A stretch of DNA of 64,000 nt from an uncultured Bacilli bacterium (GCA_934167665.1 CAKPLN010000002.1:124001-188000); one strand, 5' to 3'; positions 8,830 to 17,831 are shown, counted from the stretch's first letter. Notes: generated from the letters alone by a model not told the origin. A program made the numbers and translations.

Positions 8830-9360
8830 ATGGAAATTATCATTGGATCTATAGTTGGTGTTGCTTTAATATTACTATTTATAGTTATTATGCACAATAG
8901 ATTTCAATTTGCTATTATAGATATGGAAGAGGCTGAAAATAACATTGATATTTTGCTTCATAAAAAATTAGAACTTTTAAATAGAACTATACCTATAGTA
9001 AAAAAAGAAATAAAATTAGATAGTTTTTTGGATAATTTAGTTGATAAAAAAGATAATAGTTTAAATCTTTTTGAACTTAATAATTTATTAAAAAAAGAAA
9101 GTGAAGAATTTTTTAAAGTAATTGATGAAAATGATAAGTTACTTAAAAGTGAGACTTTATCTAGTATTATTGATGACATAGATAGTAATGAAATTGATTT
9201 AACTGCTGCTATTAAATTTTATGATGATAGTGTTGTACTTTTTAATAAGTTAGTTTCTTCTTTTCCTTCATGCATTCTAGCTTTTTTCAAAAGATATAAG
9301 AAGAAAAGCTTTTATAGTAGTGAAAATAAAGAAATTTTTGATATTTTGAATGATAAATAG
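8830..9360 (+). CDS. LemA-family-like membrane-anchored protein
   Basis: The 176-residue protein has one N-terminal transmembrane helix (about 4-22) and a long helical domain. The C-terminal segment AAIKFYDDSVVLFNKLVSSFPS fits the LemA pattern of a Tyr/Phe-rich helix ending in FPS/FPG, but overall divergence is high. LemA proteins have an N-out anchor and a helical bundle; their molecular role is not settled. The start has a TGAGGTGAT ribosome-binding site. The pta gene starts 15 bases downstream. Confidence 0.6.
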   Translation: MEIIIGSIVGVALILLFIVIMHNRFQFAIIDMEEAENNIDILLHKKLELLNRTIPIVKKEIKLDSFLDNLVDKKDNSLNLFELNNLLKKESEEFFKVIDENDKLLKSETLSSIIDDIDSNEIDLTAAIKFYDDSVVLFNKLVSSFPSCILAFFKRYKKKSFYSSENKEIFDILNDK

Positions 9361-9375
9361 AAAGAGGATATATTG

Positions 9376-10362
9376 ATGAGTTTTATAGAAAATATTAAGG
9401 ATAGAGCCAAAAAAAATATAAAAACAATAGTATTGCCTGAAAGTATGGATGCAAGAGTTGTTGAGGCAGCTTTGAAAATTGCTAAGGAAAAGATTGCTAA
9501 TGTTATCTTGATTGGTAGAAGAGAAGAAATTAATAAATTAGGCTATGATATAAGTGGTATTACTGTAATAGATCCTTTAAATTGTGGGTATACAGATGAG
9601 TTAGTAGAAGACTTATATGAAATGAGAAAACATAAAGGTCTTACAATTGAGGAGGCGCGTAACCTTCTAACTTGTGATTATATGTACTTCGCCTGTATGT
9701 TAGTAAAGACTAAGAGAGCTGATGGGGTTGTTTCTGGGGCTTGTCATTCAACAGCCAATACTTTAAGACCAGCATTACAAATTATTAAAACTAAAGAAAA
9801 TGCAAAACTTGTTTCAGCATTTTTCTTAATGATTGTTCCAAACTGTCAGTACGGAGATAATGGCACTTTTATTTTTGCTGATGCAGGTCTTGAACAGAAC
9901 CCCACTTCTGAAAAACTAGCAGATATTGCTGCACAGTCGGCTGAGAGTTTTAAAGTATTGGTTCAGAAAGAACCTATGGTAGCAATGTTATCACACTCTA
10001 CTATGGGTAGTGCCAAGCATGCTGATGTAGATAAAGTTGTAGAAGCTGTAAATATTGCTAAGGAAAAATATCCACAATATATGATTGATGGTGAGTTACA
10101 ATTAGATGCTGCCATTGTACCAGAAGTAGCTATATCTAAAGCGCCTAATAGTTGTGTTGCAGGAAAAGCCAATGTATTAATATTTCCAGATTTAGATGCC
10201 GGTAATATTGGATATAAATTAGTTCAGAGATTGGCTAAAGCTGAGGCATTTGGGCCTATTTGTCAAGGAATAGCAGCTCCTATTAATGATTTATCAAGAG
10301 GATGTAGTGTTGATGATATTGTTGGAGTTGTGGCTATTACAGCTGTTCAAGCACAAAATTAA
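9376..10362 (+). CDS. pta: Phosphate acetyltransferase
   Basis: Interconverts acetyl-CoA and acetyl phosphate; with acetate kinase it forms the acetate fermentation route. At 328 residues it matches the short, single-domain Pta of Firmicutes. Typical segments include VLPESMDARVVEAALK, GVVSGACHSTANTLRPALQ and the C-terminal NVLIFPDLDAGNIGYKLVQR. The ATG at 9376 is preferred over the TTG one codon upstream because AGAGGA is better spaced. The gene ends at a strong terminator. Confidence 0.95.
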   Translation: MSFIENIKDRAKKNIKTIVLPESMDARVVEAALKIAKEKIANVILIGRREEINKLGYDISGITVIDPLNCGYTDELVEDLYEMRKHKGLTIEEARNLLTCDYMYFACMLVKTKRADGVVSGACHSTANTLRPALQIIKTKENAKLVSAFFLMIVPNCQYGDNGTFIFADAGLEQNPTSEKLADIAAQSAESFKVLVQKEPMVAMLSHSTMGSAKHADVDKVVEAVNIAKEKYPQYMIDGELQLDAAIVPEVAISKAPNSCVAGKANVLIFPDLDAGNIGYKLVQRLAKAEAFGPICQGIAAPINDLSRGCSVDDIVGVVAITAVQAQN

Positions 10363-10386
10363 AAGGACATAAGTCCTTTTTTTATT
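10361..10386 (+). terminator. Rho-independent terminator after pta
   Basis: AAAAGGAC and GTCCTTTT form a stem with a four-base loop, followed by a T-run. It lies between convergent pta and ung. Confidence 0.85.
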
Positions 10387-10401
10387 TTATATATTTTTAA
10401 A

Positions 10402-11064
10402 TTACTCAATTCGCCAATTGATTTCTTTTATATTATTTTGGCGAAGAAAAGCATTAGTCTTTGAAAATGGTTTACTTCCAAAAAAGCCATTATAAGCTGA
10501 AAATGGTGATGGATGAGCTGACTCTATAATATAATGAATAGGATTTGTTATTAGACTTTTTTTAGCCCTAGCATAGCTTCCCCATAGTATGAATACTACA
10601 GGTGTTGTCTTTAAATTTATTGTTTTTATTATATTATCAGTAAATGTTTCCCAACCTTTATCTTTGTGTGATGTCGGTTTATGTTCTTCTACTGTTAAAA
10701 CAGAATTAAGTAATAATACTCCTTCTTTAGCCCATGGTTTAAGTGAATTATGTTCAGGAAATGGGATTTGCAAATCACTTTCTAGTTCCTTAAAAATGTT
10801 TTTTAATGACGGTGGCTTCAAAACATCATTGCTAACAGAGAAAGATAAGCCTTCGGCTTGATTAGGGCCATGATACGGATCCTGACCTAGAATAACTACT
10901 TTAACATTATTAAAGTCGGTATAACGAAAAGCATTAAATACTTCATTTTGTTTAGGATAAATTGTTTTTTCTTTATATTCTTTTTTGATAAAATCCATTA
11001 AATCTATAAAGTATTTTTTTTTATATTCTTCTGCTAGTAACTGATCCCAAGTATTTCCAATCAT
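10402..11064 (-). CDS. ung: Uracil-DNA glycosylase
   Basis: Base-excision-repair enzyme that removes uracil from DNA. It has 220 residues. The family-1 motifs are the catalytic-water loop GQDPYHGPNQAEGLSFSV (catalytic Asp) and the minor-groove loop HPSPFSAYNGFFGSKPFS (catalytic His). The start MIGNTWDQLL follows an AAGGAG ribosome-binding site. It lies downstream of rlmH with 25 bases between them. Confidence 0.96.
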   Translation of the reverse strand: MIGNTWDQLLAEEYKKKYFIDLMDFIKKEYKEKTIYPKQNEVFNAFRYTDFNNVKVVILGQDPYHGPNQAEGLSFSVSNDVLKPPSLKNIFKELESDLQIPFPEHNSLKPWAKEGVLLLNSVLTVEEHKPTSHKDKGWETFTDNIIKTINLKTTPVVFILWGSYARAKKSLITNPIHYIIESAHPSPFSAYNGFFGSKPFSKTNAFLRQNNIKEINWRIE

Positions 11065-11089
11065 AGGTTTACTCCTTTCACTTATAGTT

Positions 11090-11545
11090 TTATTTATGAT
11101 AACTTTCGTTGTTTAATATTTTATATGAACGATAGATTTGTTCTAGTAACATAACTCTAAATAATTGATGTGGAAAAGTCATCTTGGAAAAGGATAAGTG
11201 GAAATTGGCTTTATTCTTTATTTCTGAACTTAAGCCGTAACTACCTCCTATTACAAATGTTATATTACTGTTTTCAATTAAAATTTGATTTATTTTTTCC
11301 GAAAACTCTATAGAAGTCAATTCTTTACCATCTATTTCTAAAGTAATTAAATAATCTTTAGGATTTATATTTTTTTGTATTTTTTCGCCTTCTAGTTGAA
11401 TGGCTTTAGATGGTTCTACTAAGCCTTCATCTTTTACTTCTATTATCTCTATGGAAGTAAACTTTTTTAATCTCTTACTATATTCTTCTATAGCTTCTTT
11501 TAGATATTTCTCTTTAATACTTCCTACTGTAATTATTTTTATCAT
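11090..11545 (-). CDS. rlmH: 23S rRNA pseudouridine-1915 N3-methyltransferase RlmH
   Basis: SPOUT-family methyltransferase acting on helix 69 of 23S rRNA in the assembled ribosome. The start MIKIITVGSIKEKYLKEAI was chosen because GAGGTG stands four bases upstream; an in-frame longer reading would run back into walJ. The 151-residue length is typical for RlmH. The SAM-binding knot is visible in ITFVIGGSYGLSSEIK and the conserved end in FPHQLFRVMLLEQIYRSYKI. The position after walJ matches B. subtilis. Confidence 0.95.
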   Translation of the reverse strand: MIKIITVGSIKEKYLKEAIEEYSKRLKKFTSIEIIEVKDEGLVEPSKAIQLEGEKIQKNINPKDYLITLEIDGKELTSIEFSEKINQILIENSNITFVIGGSYGLSSEIKNKANFHLSFSKMTFPHQLFRVMLLEQIYRSYKILNNESYHK

Positions 11546-11546
11546 A

Positions 11547-12302
11547 CTACACCTCAATAAATGGGCTTTCTTCATGTTGTCTTGCAACGATAACTTTAAT
11601 ATTGTCATTGTTTAATTCGTCTTTTGTTGTATTATAAGCCAACTCTTCAGTATTGTTAGTCTCACTTAAGTGAGCTAATATTATGTATTTTGTATTACTG
11701 CCTACTATTTTCTTTAAGTACTTTGAAGTTGTATTGTTTGATAGATGGCCTTTATCACTTATTACTCTTTCTTTTAGAAAGCGTGGATATGGTCCATCCA
11801 TTAACATAACCTCATCATGATTACTTTCTATGATGTAGGCATCTTTTGCTACCATTTTGGCTAAATATTTTCTATTTATATACCCAGTATCTGTTACATA
11901 GACTAGACTTTTACCATTGCATTCAATGATATAGCCTACTGAACTTGGAGCATCATGAGATGTGTGTATTAATTCGATACTTAAGTCATTAATATTAAAA
12001 TTATCTTCAATAAATATACATTTGTATATTGGTAAATATTCTTTTAGACTATCATACATTTTTTCTGGGATAAAAACTTTTAAGTCTGTTTTTTTGACTA
12101 TTGATGATAGACCGTTGATGTGATCTTTGTGGCAATGGGTGATTAATATACCTGAAAAATCATCAAAAGAAAGGGAATTTTCCTCTAAACTTTTTTTCAA
12201 AGTTAAATAAGAAATTCCCGCATCTATAATGATGTTGGTGTGTTCGCTTAATACAATGGCACAATTTCCTTTTGAACCACTAGCGATCGTTTTGGCTTTC
12301 AT
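11547..12302 (-). CDS. walJ: Metallo-beta-lactamase-fold hydrolase WalJ/YycJ
   Basis: Predicted cytoplasmic metal-dependent nuclease-like protein of 251 residues. The family HxHxDH motif appears as THCHKDHINGL (about residue 54 onward), with further ligands in HTSHDAPSSVGY, VTDTGY and the distal LAHLSETNN. In B. subtilis walJ sits beside the WalRK cell-wall regulator operon and rlmH; here only rlmH and an M23 peptidase remain as neighbours. The start overlaps the stop of the peptidase gene (TAATG). Confidence 0.9.
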   Translation of the reverse strand: MKAKTIASGSKGNCAIVLSEHTNIIIDAGISYLTLKKSLEENSLSFDDFSGILITHCHKDHINGLSSIVKKTDLKVFIPEKMYDSLKEYLPIYKCIFIEDNFNINDLSIELIHTSHDAPSSVGYIIECNGKSLVYVTDTGYINRKYLAKMVAKDAYIIESNHDEVMLMDGPYPRFLKERVISDKGHLSNNTTSKYLKKIVGSNTKYIILAHLSETNNTEELAYNTTKDELNNDNIKVIVARQHEESPFIEV

Positions 12303-13813
12303 TAATAGTAATTCATAGCATTTAATGCTACTCCGCCTCTATATGGATATCCTCTCCACAAACCATAGTGAAGATGAACTCCCGTTGCCATTCCTGTGTC
12401 ACCCATTCCACCAATTATTTGTCCTTTTTCAACTATGTCTCCTACTTGTACAGAACGACAGTTTGGACATAAGTGAGCATATATTGTATAAAAACCATTA
12501 TGGTGGTCTATGATTATGTACTCTCCATTATCACCATATCCACCAGCATAATATCCTGGTTTCTTTCTTGACTCTACAACAGTTCCAGATTGAGCGGCAA
12601 ATATATTTGAACCATATCCACAACCGGCAATATCTGTACCATCATGTAGAACTCCCCAACGATAACCAAATGGGCTTGAAATACTTCCGCAAGATGCTGG
12701 CCAGCCCCATTCTCCTTTAGTTGGCACAACAGTTCCGGTTCCAACATAACTGCCTTTTTTACCACCTTTGATGATAATCTCTGTTGTGGCAGGTGTTATT
12801 GTCTCACTACTTTCCTCAACGGTATTTATAGTCTCACCATTTACTTTTTGAATCTTTTGAGTAACACGGCGTTCACCGTTAGCTCCTTTTTGTTCTAACT
12901 TGGTATAACCAACATACTTATCATTATCATACCTTGTTTCTGTTGTATAACGTACTTCTTCACGAAAAACTACATGGTCTTCTTCTACAACGTTAAATTG
13001 TGGTTTTAAAATTCCTATTGTTACAACCTGTCCTGGATACATTAAACTATTAGCATCAGTGATATCAGGATTTGCAATTAAGAATTCTTCAATTGATACC
13101 TTATTGTTAAACGCAACGTCTTCTACAGTATCATTATCACCTACTGTATATGTTTGTTGATCTTCAGTAGTACCAAAAAGTAAATATTTACTTAAATCAG
13201 CCTCTGTTTGATATATTGTTTTATTAACAGGGATTTTTTGTTTCCTAATAGTAATAGTATTTTCTATGTAAATCTTTTCTATTATTTTACCAGTATCTTC
13301 TATTTCTTTTTGTGTTTCGTTAGCAAATGCTTCATAATCTGCTGATGATACAAATGATTTTACTGTGTTATTTACGGCATTTGTAAATATTTCTTTGTCT
13401 AAAACATAAATAGTTTGATTTTGACCTTTTATAGGTTTACCTTCACTATCAGTAGAATCAATACCTTTTATTGTTATGGCATAACCACTAATAGTAAATG
13501 GTGAAATATCTTTAATGCTATTATATATTTTCTCAACGGAAGTTAGGCGATTATCATATGTTGTTTCTTTTACTATATCTAGCTCTGTTGGAATATATAC
13601 TTTATCAACGTTATATTTATCTTTTATCTCAGCTTGTTTTTTATCAATGTATTCCTCTAGTTGTTGCTTTGACTTTATCAAACCCAATGATTTTCCTTTT
13701 AAGTAAACACGATAAACGGTATGTGGGGTAAATTTTCTAATGGAAAAACCAGTAGATGATATAAATGATATAGCTAAAACTATGGCTAACATTATTTTAA
13801 ATTTCTTATTCAT
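12302..13813 (-). CDS. Exported LysM/G5/M23 cell-wall peptidase
   Basis: Peptidoglycan-acting exported protein of 503 residues. An N-terminal signal anchor (about 6-26) is followed by a long extracellular domain, a LysM module (YTVGDNDTVEDVAFNNKVSI, about 222-272), a G5-type strand-rich segment (EEVRYTTETRYDNDKYVG region), and a C-terminal LytM/M23 domain. The zinc ligands fit HxxxD in GVLHDGTDIAG and the HxH in GVHLHYG. It overlaps dnaB by eight bases upstream and walJ downstream, so it is probably co-transcribed with both. It could be a spore-coat or vegetative hydrolase. Confidence 0.9.
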   Translation of the reverse strand: MNKKFKIMLAIVLAISFISSTGFSIRKFTPHTVYRVYLKGKSLGLIKSKQQLEEYIDKKQAEIKDKYNVDKVYIPTELDIVKETTYDNRLTSVEKIYNSIKDISPFTISGYAITIKGIDSTDSEGKPIKGQNQTIYVLDKEIFTNAVNNTVKSFVSSADYEAFANETQKEIEDTGKIIEKIYIENTITIRKQKIPVNKTIYQTEADLSKYLLFGTTEDQQTYTVGDNDTVEDVAFNNKVSIEEFLIANPDITDANSLMYPGQVVTIGILKPQFNVVEEDHVVFREEVRYTTETRYDNDKYVGYTKLEQKGANGERRVTQKIQKVNGETINTVEESSETITPATTEIIIKGGKKGSYVGTGTVVPTKGEWGWPASCGSISSPFGYRWGVLHDGTDIAGCGYGSNIFAAQSGTVVESRKKPGYYAGGYGDNGEYIIIDHHNGFYTIYAHLCPNCRSVQVGDIVEKGQIIGGMGDTGMATGVHLHYGLWRGYPYRGGVALNAMNYY

Positions 13814-15161
13814 TCTTTCCCTCCTTACTATCTTTTTTTAGGTTTAGAAAGGTAGAAGTATTTTTTTTGAAAAGTAATTCTATAGTAGCAGTTGGACCAT
13901 TACGATGCTTACCAATAATTAGTTCACTAATACTATTGTTATCTTCAGTTCGTGCTTCTTTATTATAGTAGTCATCTCGGTATAGAAAAGCGACGATATC
14001 AGCATCTTGCTCAATAGAACCAGACTCTCTTAAGTCACTCATCAACGGTCTTTTATCTTCTCTTCCTTCAACACTACGTGATAACTGTGAAAGTGCAACT
14101 ACAGGAACATTTAATTCCATTGCTAATGTTTTTAAACTTCTAGAAATATCAGATACTTCTTGCTGTCTATTAGCCCCATAATTTTTACCACCTGATATTA
14201 ACTGAAGATAATCTATTACTACTAAACTAAGGCCATTTTCACTACTAGCAAGTCGGCGACATTTGGCTCTTATTTCACCAATAGTTATACCTGGAGTATC
14301 ATCAATAACTAAATTGGTATTTGATAGTTGGGAAGAGGCTTCGTTTATTCTTCGCCAATCATTATTCATCAAATTACCAGTACGTAATTTAAAACCTTCT
14401 ATTTGACCAAGAGATGATAAGATACGCATAGCTAATTGTTCAGCACTCATTTCTAGGTTAAAAACGGCAACACTTTTACTACTTTGCATAGCAGCGTGAG
14501 TTGCTAAATTTAAGGCAAAAGCTGTTTTTCCCATAGCTGGACGAGCGGCTATTATAATAAATTCATTAGGATGTAGCCCAGTTGTTAACTTATCGAAGTC
14601 ATACCAACCTGTTGCTAGGCCTGTTATTTCTCCCTTGTTTTCAGAAAGTCGCTCTAGATCAGATTGAGCTTTAATTAAAACATCTTTAATAGTTCTAAAT
14701 TCGCTTGATTTTCTGTTTTTAACGATATTTAAAATTCGCTTTTCTGAACTATCTAAAATTTCATTTACAGTTTCATCAGTTCGATATCCTTCTGAAGCTA
14801 TTTGTGTAGCTGTTTCAATTAATTTTCTTAGTATAGCTGCATCTTCTACATTTTTTATATAATAGTCAACATTGCTAGCAGTTGGAACAAAATTCAATAT
14901 TTCTGTTAGGTATTCAACGCCACCTATTTCAGTTAATTCATTTTTCTTATTTAAATATCCTGTTACTGTTGTTATATCTATAGGCGTTTTTTCTTCAGAA
15001 AGAGCTGCCATGGTTGAAAATATCTTAGCATTTTTTTCATTGTAAAATGATTCTGGTTCTAGGTTTTCAAGTGCTTTTTCAAGGGCATATTTTGAAAGAA
15101 AACAAGCTCCTAGAACAGATTCTTCTGCTTCTAAATTATTAGGCATAGTTCTTGTTGCCAT
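13806..15161 (-). CDS. dnaB: Replicative DNA helicase (DnaB; DnaC in Bacillus naming)
   Basis: Hexameric helicase that unwinds the fork. The 451-residue protein has an N-terminal primase-interacting domain and a RecA-type ATPase domain with Walker A ARPAMGKTAFALN (about residues 207-219), a Walker B region VVIDYLQL, and the DnaB-specific ALSQLSRSVEGR loop. It follows rplI with 10 bases between them, as in B. subtilis. No intein is present. Confidence 0.96.
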   Translation of the reverse strand: MATRTMPNNLEAEESVLGACFLSKYALEKALENLEPESFYNEKNAKIFSTMAALSEEKTPIDITTVTGYLNKKNELTEIGGVEYLTEILNFVPTASNVDYYIKNVEDAAILRKLIETATQIASEGYRTDETVNEILDSSEKRILNIVKNRKSSEFRTIKDVLIKAQSDLERLSENKGEITGLATGWYDFDKLTTGLHPNEFIIIAARPAMGKTAFALNLATHAAMQSSKSVAVFNLEMSAEQLAMRILSSLGQIEGFKLRTGNLMNNDWRRINEASSQLSNTNLVIDDTPGITIGEIRAKCRRLASSENGLSLVVIDYLQLISGGKNYGANRQQEVSDISRSLKTLAMELNVPVVALSQLSRSVEGREDKRPLMSDLRESGSIEQDADIVAFLYRDDYYNKEARTEDNNSISELIIGKHRNGPTATIELLFKKNTSTFLNLKKDSKEGKNE

Positions 15162-15171
15162 TTTATCACCT

Positions 15172-15612
15172 CTATTTTATTAGATGCACTTTTATTGTGG
15201 CCTCTATTCCTGGATATAGCTTTATTTGAATGTTATGAAAGCCAAGTGAAGCTATAGGATTAGTTAACTCTATTTGACTTTTTTCTATATTAAAATTCAT
15301 TTTAGCTAACTCATCTTTTATTTGTTTAACGCTTATGCTCCCAAAAACTCTATCAGCTTCACCAGTTTTAACTTTAAACTCAATGATAATCTTATCAATT
15401 TGTTCTTTTAGTTTTAAGGCTTGTTCTTTATTTTCTTGATCACTTGCGACTTTTTTAGCTTGTTCTGCTTGTAATTTGGCTAAATTTTCTTTAGTTTTTA
15501 CTACAGCATAACCATTTTTTATAAGATAATTTTGAGCATAGCCATCTTTTACTTCTTTTATTTGACCTTTCTTACCTTGATTTTTTAAATCTTTTATAAA
15601 AATTACTTCCAT
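15172..15612 (-). CDS. rplI: 50S ribosomal protein L9
   Basis: The 146-residue protein begins MEVIFIKDLKNQGKKGQIKEVKDGYAQNYLI, the canonical L9 N-domain, here cited as positions 1-31. It continues with a charged connecting helix and a C-terminal domain. L9 binds 23S rRNA near the L1 stalk. It is sandwiched between the gdpP-type gene and dnaB, matching the gdpP-rplI-dnaC order of B. subtilis. Confidence 0.95.
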   Translation of the reverse strand: MEVIFIKDLKNQGKKGQIKEVKDGYAQNYLIKNGYAVVKTKENLAKLQAEQAKKVASDQENKEQALKLKEQIDKIIIEFKVKTGEADRVFGSISVKQIKDELAKMNFNIEKSQIELTNPIASLGFHNIQIKLYPGIEATIKVHLIK

Positions 15613-15615
15613 TTT

Positions 15616-16602
15616 TTATTCCTCCTGATTACTTATTTCTTGTTTTAATTGTTGTTCTACTTTACTTATTGTTGTATTTTCAAATTTAGCAGCACCATTA
15701 TAGGTATCACCACCTCCACCTAGGTTTGTGAGAATGGTACTTATATCATAATTGCCAAGACTTCTAGCACTTATTCCAACTGTATTTTTACCTATTTTGC
15801 CAACAACAAAAGAGGCCTCAATGTTATTAAAGAATAATAAAGTATCAGCTACTTTAGCAAGATCTTCGCGACGATAAATTGTATATGGTGTAGCCTTTGT
15901 AAAAGCTATTTTGCCATTTATTGTTTCAATGTCAGCCATAAGTTTTTGACGTTCTGTGTATTCATTAATATCTTGTTTTAAAAGATATTGAACTTTTTTG
16001 GCACTAGCTCCAAGGCAAGTTAGAAAGTATGCAGCATAATAAGTTTCTGAATTTGTTTTTAAGGTAAAGTTATTAGTGTCTAAAACTATTCCTGATAATA
16101 ATACAGTAGCGTAATATGGTTCTATCTCAACGTCATAGAACTCAATCAATTCTGTAATCATTTCACAGGTGCTTGATACTTCATTGTCTATAATTAATAA
16201 GGCATCTTTAACTGATCCTTTACCAAGTTCATGATGATCTATTACAACTTTCCTATCTATTTTTTTTAGCAGTTCTTTTGATTGTAGTAAATCAATTTTA
16301 TTAGTATCTAAAATTATTAAAAGATTCTTTTTAGAATTTGGATTTAAATACTTATCTATATCTATACTTTTAATTATTTTTATACATCCTTCAAGTTCTC
16401 TAAGTACTTTTTCTACCCCAAGTTCATGTTGTTTGTCGTCAATTATTATGTATACTTTTTTCTTTTTGCGAGTAAGGATGGTATTTAAACCTATACAGCT
16501 ACCAAGGGCATCTAAATCAAGATCTCTGTGAGCCATTAAAAAAATGGTGTCACTTGTTTTGATAACTCTATTTAGTTGTTTTCGTTGGTTAATAATTTGC
16601 AT
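15616..16602 (-). CDS. gdpP: GdpP-type DHH-DHHA1 phosphodiesterase lacking the sensory half
   Basis: By position (rpsR side, directly before rplI) and sequence this is the GdpP gene, whose product degrades c-di-AMP. Only the catalytic half is present: 328 residues against about 650 in B. subtilis, with no transmembrane, PAS or degenerate GGDEF domain. DHH motifs are seen as MAHRDLDLDALG, ILDTN and VIDHH. In the DHHA1 domain the usual GGGGH reads GGGGD (LGGGGDTYNGAAKF). The start has GAGGAGG and its own promoter, so it is not a 5'-truncated pseudogene. An oligoribonuclease-like activity is possible. Confidence 0.8.
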   Translation of the reverse strand: MQIINQRKQLNRVIKTSDTIFLMAHRDLDLDALGSCIGLNTILTRKKKKVYIIIDDKQHELGVEKVLRELEGCIKIIKSIDIDKYLNPNSKKNLLIILDTNKIDLLQSKELLKKIDRKVVIDHHELGKGSVKDALLIIDNEVSSTCEMITELIEFYDVEIEPYYATVLLSGIVLDTNNFTLKTNSETYYAAYFLTCLGASAKKVQYLLKQDINEYTERQKLMADIETINGKIAFTKATPYTIYRREDLAKVADTLLFFNNIEASFVVGKIGKNTVGISARSLGNYDISTILTNLGGGGDTYNGAAKFENTTISKVEQQLKQEISNQEE

Positions 16603-16625
16603 ATAAACCTCCTCATATATTTTTT

Positions 16626-16655
16626 ATTATATAATAATTTTAGACTTTTGTCTAA
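16626..16655 (-). promoter_or_regulatory. Promoter of the gdpP-rplI-dnaB operon with overlapping palindrome
   Basis: TAGACA (16649-16654) and TATAAT (16626-16631), spacing 17. The -35 element is part of the perfect inverted repeat TTAGACTTTTGTCTAA (16640-16655), which could be an operator. Confidence 0.65.
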
Positions 16656-16776
16656 TATAACACAATAGTTATCTACTGGTTAAAATATGAATATTAACTT
16701 TATTTCTATAAGTTTTTTTGTTTCATTTCTATACTTTATTATTCGTATATCAATAAGGGAAATCAATAGAAAATTA

Positions 16777-16803
16777 AAAAAGTATACCAAATGGTATACT
16801 TTT
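16777..16803 (-). terminator. Rho-independent terminator after rpsR
   Basis: AAAAGTATACC and GGTATACTTTT form a perfect stem; on the minus strand it is followed by T residues. It ends the rpsF-ssb-rpsR operon. Confidence 0.85.
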
Positions 16804-16804
16804 A

Positions 16805-17023
16805 TTACTTAGAATAAGGCATTAAGGCAATTGCACGAGCTCTTTTTACTTGCTTTGCAATATGTCTTTGATGAAGTGCACAGTTTCCTGTTACACGTCT
16901 TGGTAAAATTTTACCTTTTTCATTTGTATATCTTCTTAATGTTTCTGGATCTTTGAAATCAACAGTTTTTCCAGTACACATCATACATACTTTTTTCTTT
17001 CTACGATTGTTAAATTCTGCCAT
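16805..17023 (-). CDS. rpsR: 30S ribosomal protein S18
   Basis: The 72-residue protein carries the S18 core (RRYTNEKGKILPRRVTGNC followed by HQRHIAKQVKRAR). Two CxxC-like cysteines near the N-terminus (CMMC) suggest a zinc-binding form. S18 pairs with S6 on the 30S platform. It is last in the rpsF-ssb-rpsR operon. AAGGAGG precedes the start. Confidence 0.97.
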   Translation of the reverse strand: MAEFNNRRKKKVCMMCTGKTVDFKDPETLRRYTNEKGKILPRRVTGNCALHQRHIAKQVKRARAIALMPYSK

Positions 17024-17038
17024 CGTCTTTCCTCCTTT

Positions 17039-17527
17039 TTAGAATGGTAATTCATCATCACTAATTTCAATACTTGAACCAAAATCAGCAAAAGGGTTAC
17101 TCTCAACATTTGTTCCTTTTGGTTCTGGTGTGTTGCCAAAATCATATGGTGTTGGGCCACTACTAGTTGGCTCTTGACTCATATTATTTGAATTATTTGA
17201 ATTAGTTGAAGATTTAGATCCTAAAAATTCTACATTGTCAGCAATAACTTCTGTAACATATCTTTTTTGACCATTATTATCGTCATAGCTTCTTGTTTGA
17301 AGACGTCCATCAATAGCAACTTGGCTTCCTTGTGTTAAATAATTTTTTACATTTTCAGCCTGTTTTCTCCAAACAACAATGTTAATAAAATCAGCTTCTC
17401 TTTCTCCTGCTTGGTTAGAAAAGTTTCTATTAACGGCTAAAGAGAATGTTGCGACAGGAGTATTATTACCAGTGTATCTTAATTCAGGGTCTCTTGTAAG
17501 TCTTCCTATTAAAAATACTTTATTCAT
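17039..17527 (-). CDS. ssb: Single-stranded DNA-binding protein
   Basis: The 162-residue protein has an N-terminal OB fold (MNKVFLIGRLTRDPELRYT, then FINIVVWRKQAENV), a flexible Asn/Ser/Pro-rich linker and the acidic C-terminal tip DDELPF that recruits replication and repair partners. The position between rpsF and rpsR is the standard one. It is the replicative SSB by location and complete tail. Confidence 0.97.
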   Translation of the reverse strand: MNKVFLIGRLTRDPELRYTGNNTPVATFSLAVNRNFSNQAGEREADFINIVVWRKQAENVKNYLTQGSQVAIDGRLQTRSYDDNNGQKRYVTEVIADNVEFLGSKSSTNSNNSNNMSQEPTSSGPTPYDFGNTPEPKGTNVESNPFADFGSSIEISDDELPF

Positions 17528-17543
17528 AATATGCCTCTTTCCC

Positions 17544-17831
17544 TTAGTCTTCTACTTTTACAACTAGATGACGAAGTAAACTTTCGTTAATTCTTGCAAC
17601 ACGATCAAATTCTTTAACAGCATCAGCCTTAGCTTCTACTACAAATAAGTAGTAATAACCTGTCTTGAACTTATTGATTTCATAAGCTAATTCTCTTTGA
17701 CCCATTGATTTTTCTTCTAAAACTTTGGCATTTTTATCAGTTAAGACTTTCTTCATTTCTTCAGCAGTCTTCTTAATTTCTGCTTCCTCCATGTCAGGTC
17801 TTACGATAAACATAACTTCATATTTATTCAT
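17544..17831 (-). CDS. rpsF: 30S ribosomal protein S6
   Basis: The start MNKYEVMFIVRPDME was chosen because AAAGGAGGTG lies upstream; this gives 95 residues, the usual size. An in-frame upstream extension would run through the structured RNA leader and is not credible. S6 forms a heterodimer with S18 and that dimer is the likely ligand of the leader RNA. Confidence 0.96.
   Translation of the reverse strand: MNKYEVMFIVRPDMEEAEIKKTAEEMKKVLTDKNAKVLEEKSMGQRELAYEINKFKTGYYYLFVVEAKADAVKEFDRVARINESLLRHLVVKVED

Noticed and set aside
15616..16602. gdpP as a 5'-truncated pseudogene
   Set aside because: The gene has a strong ribosome-binding site, a near-consensus promoter and no remnant of the N-terminal half upstream.
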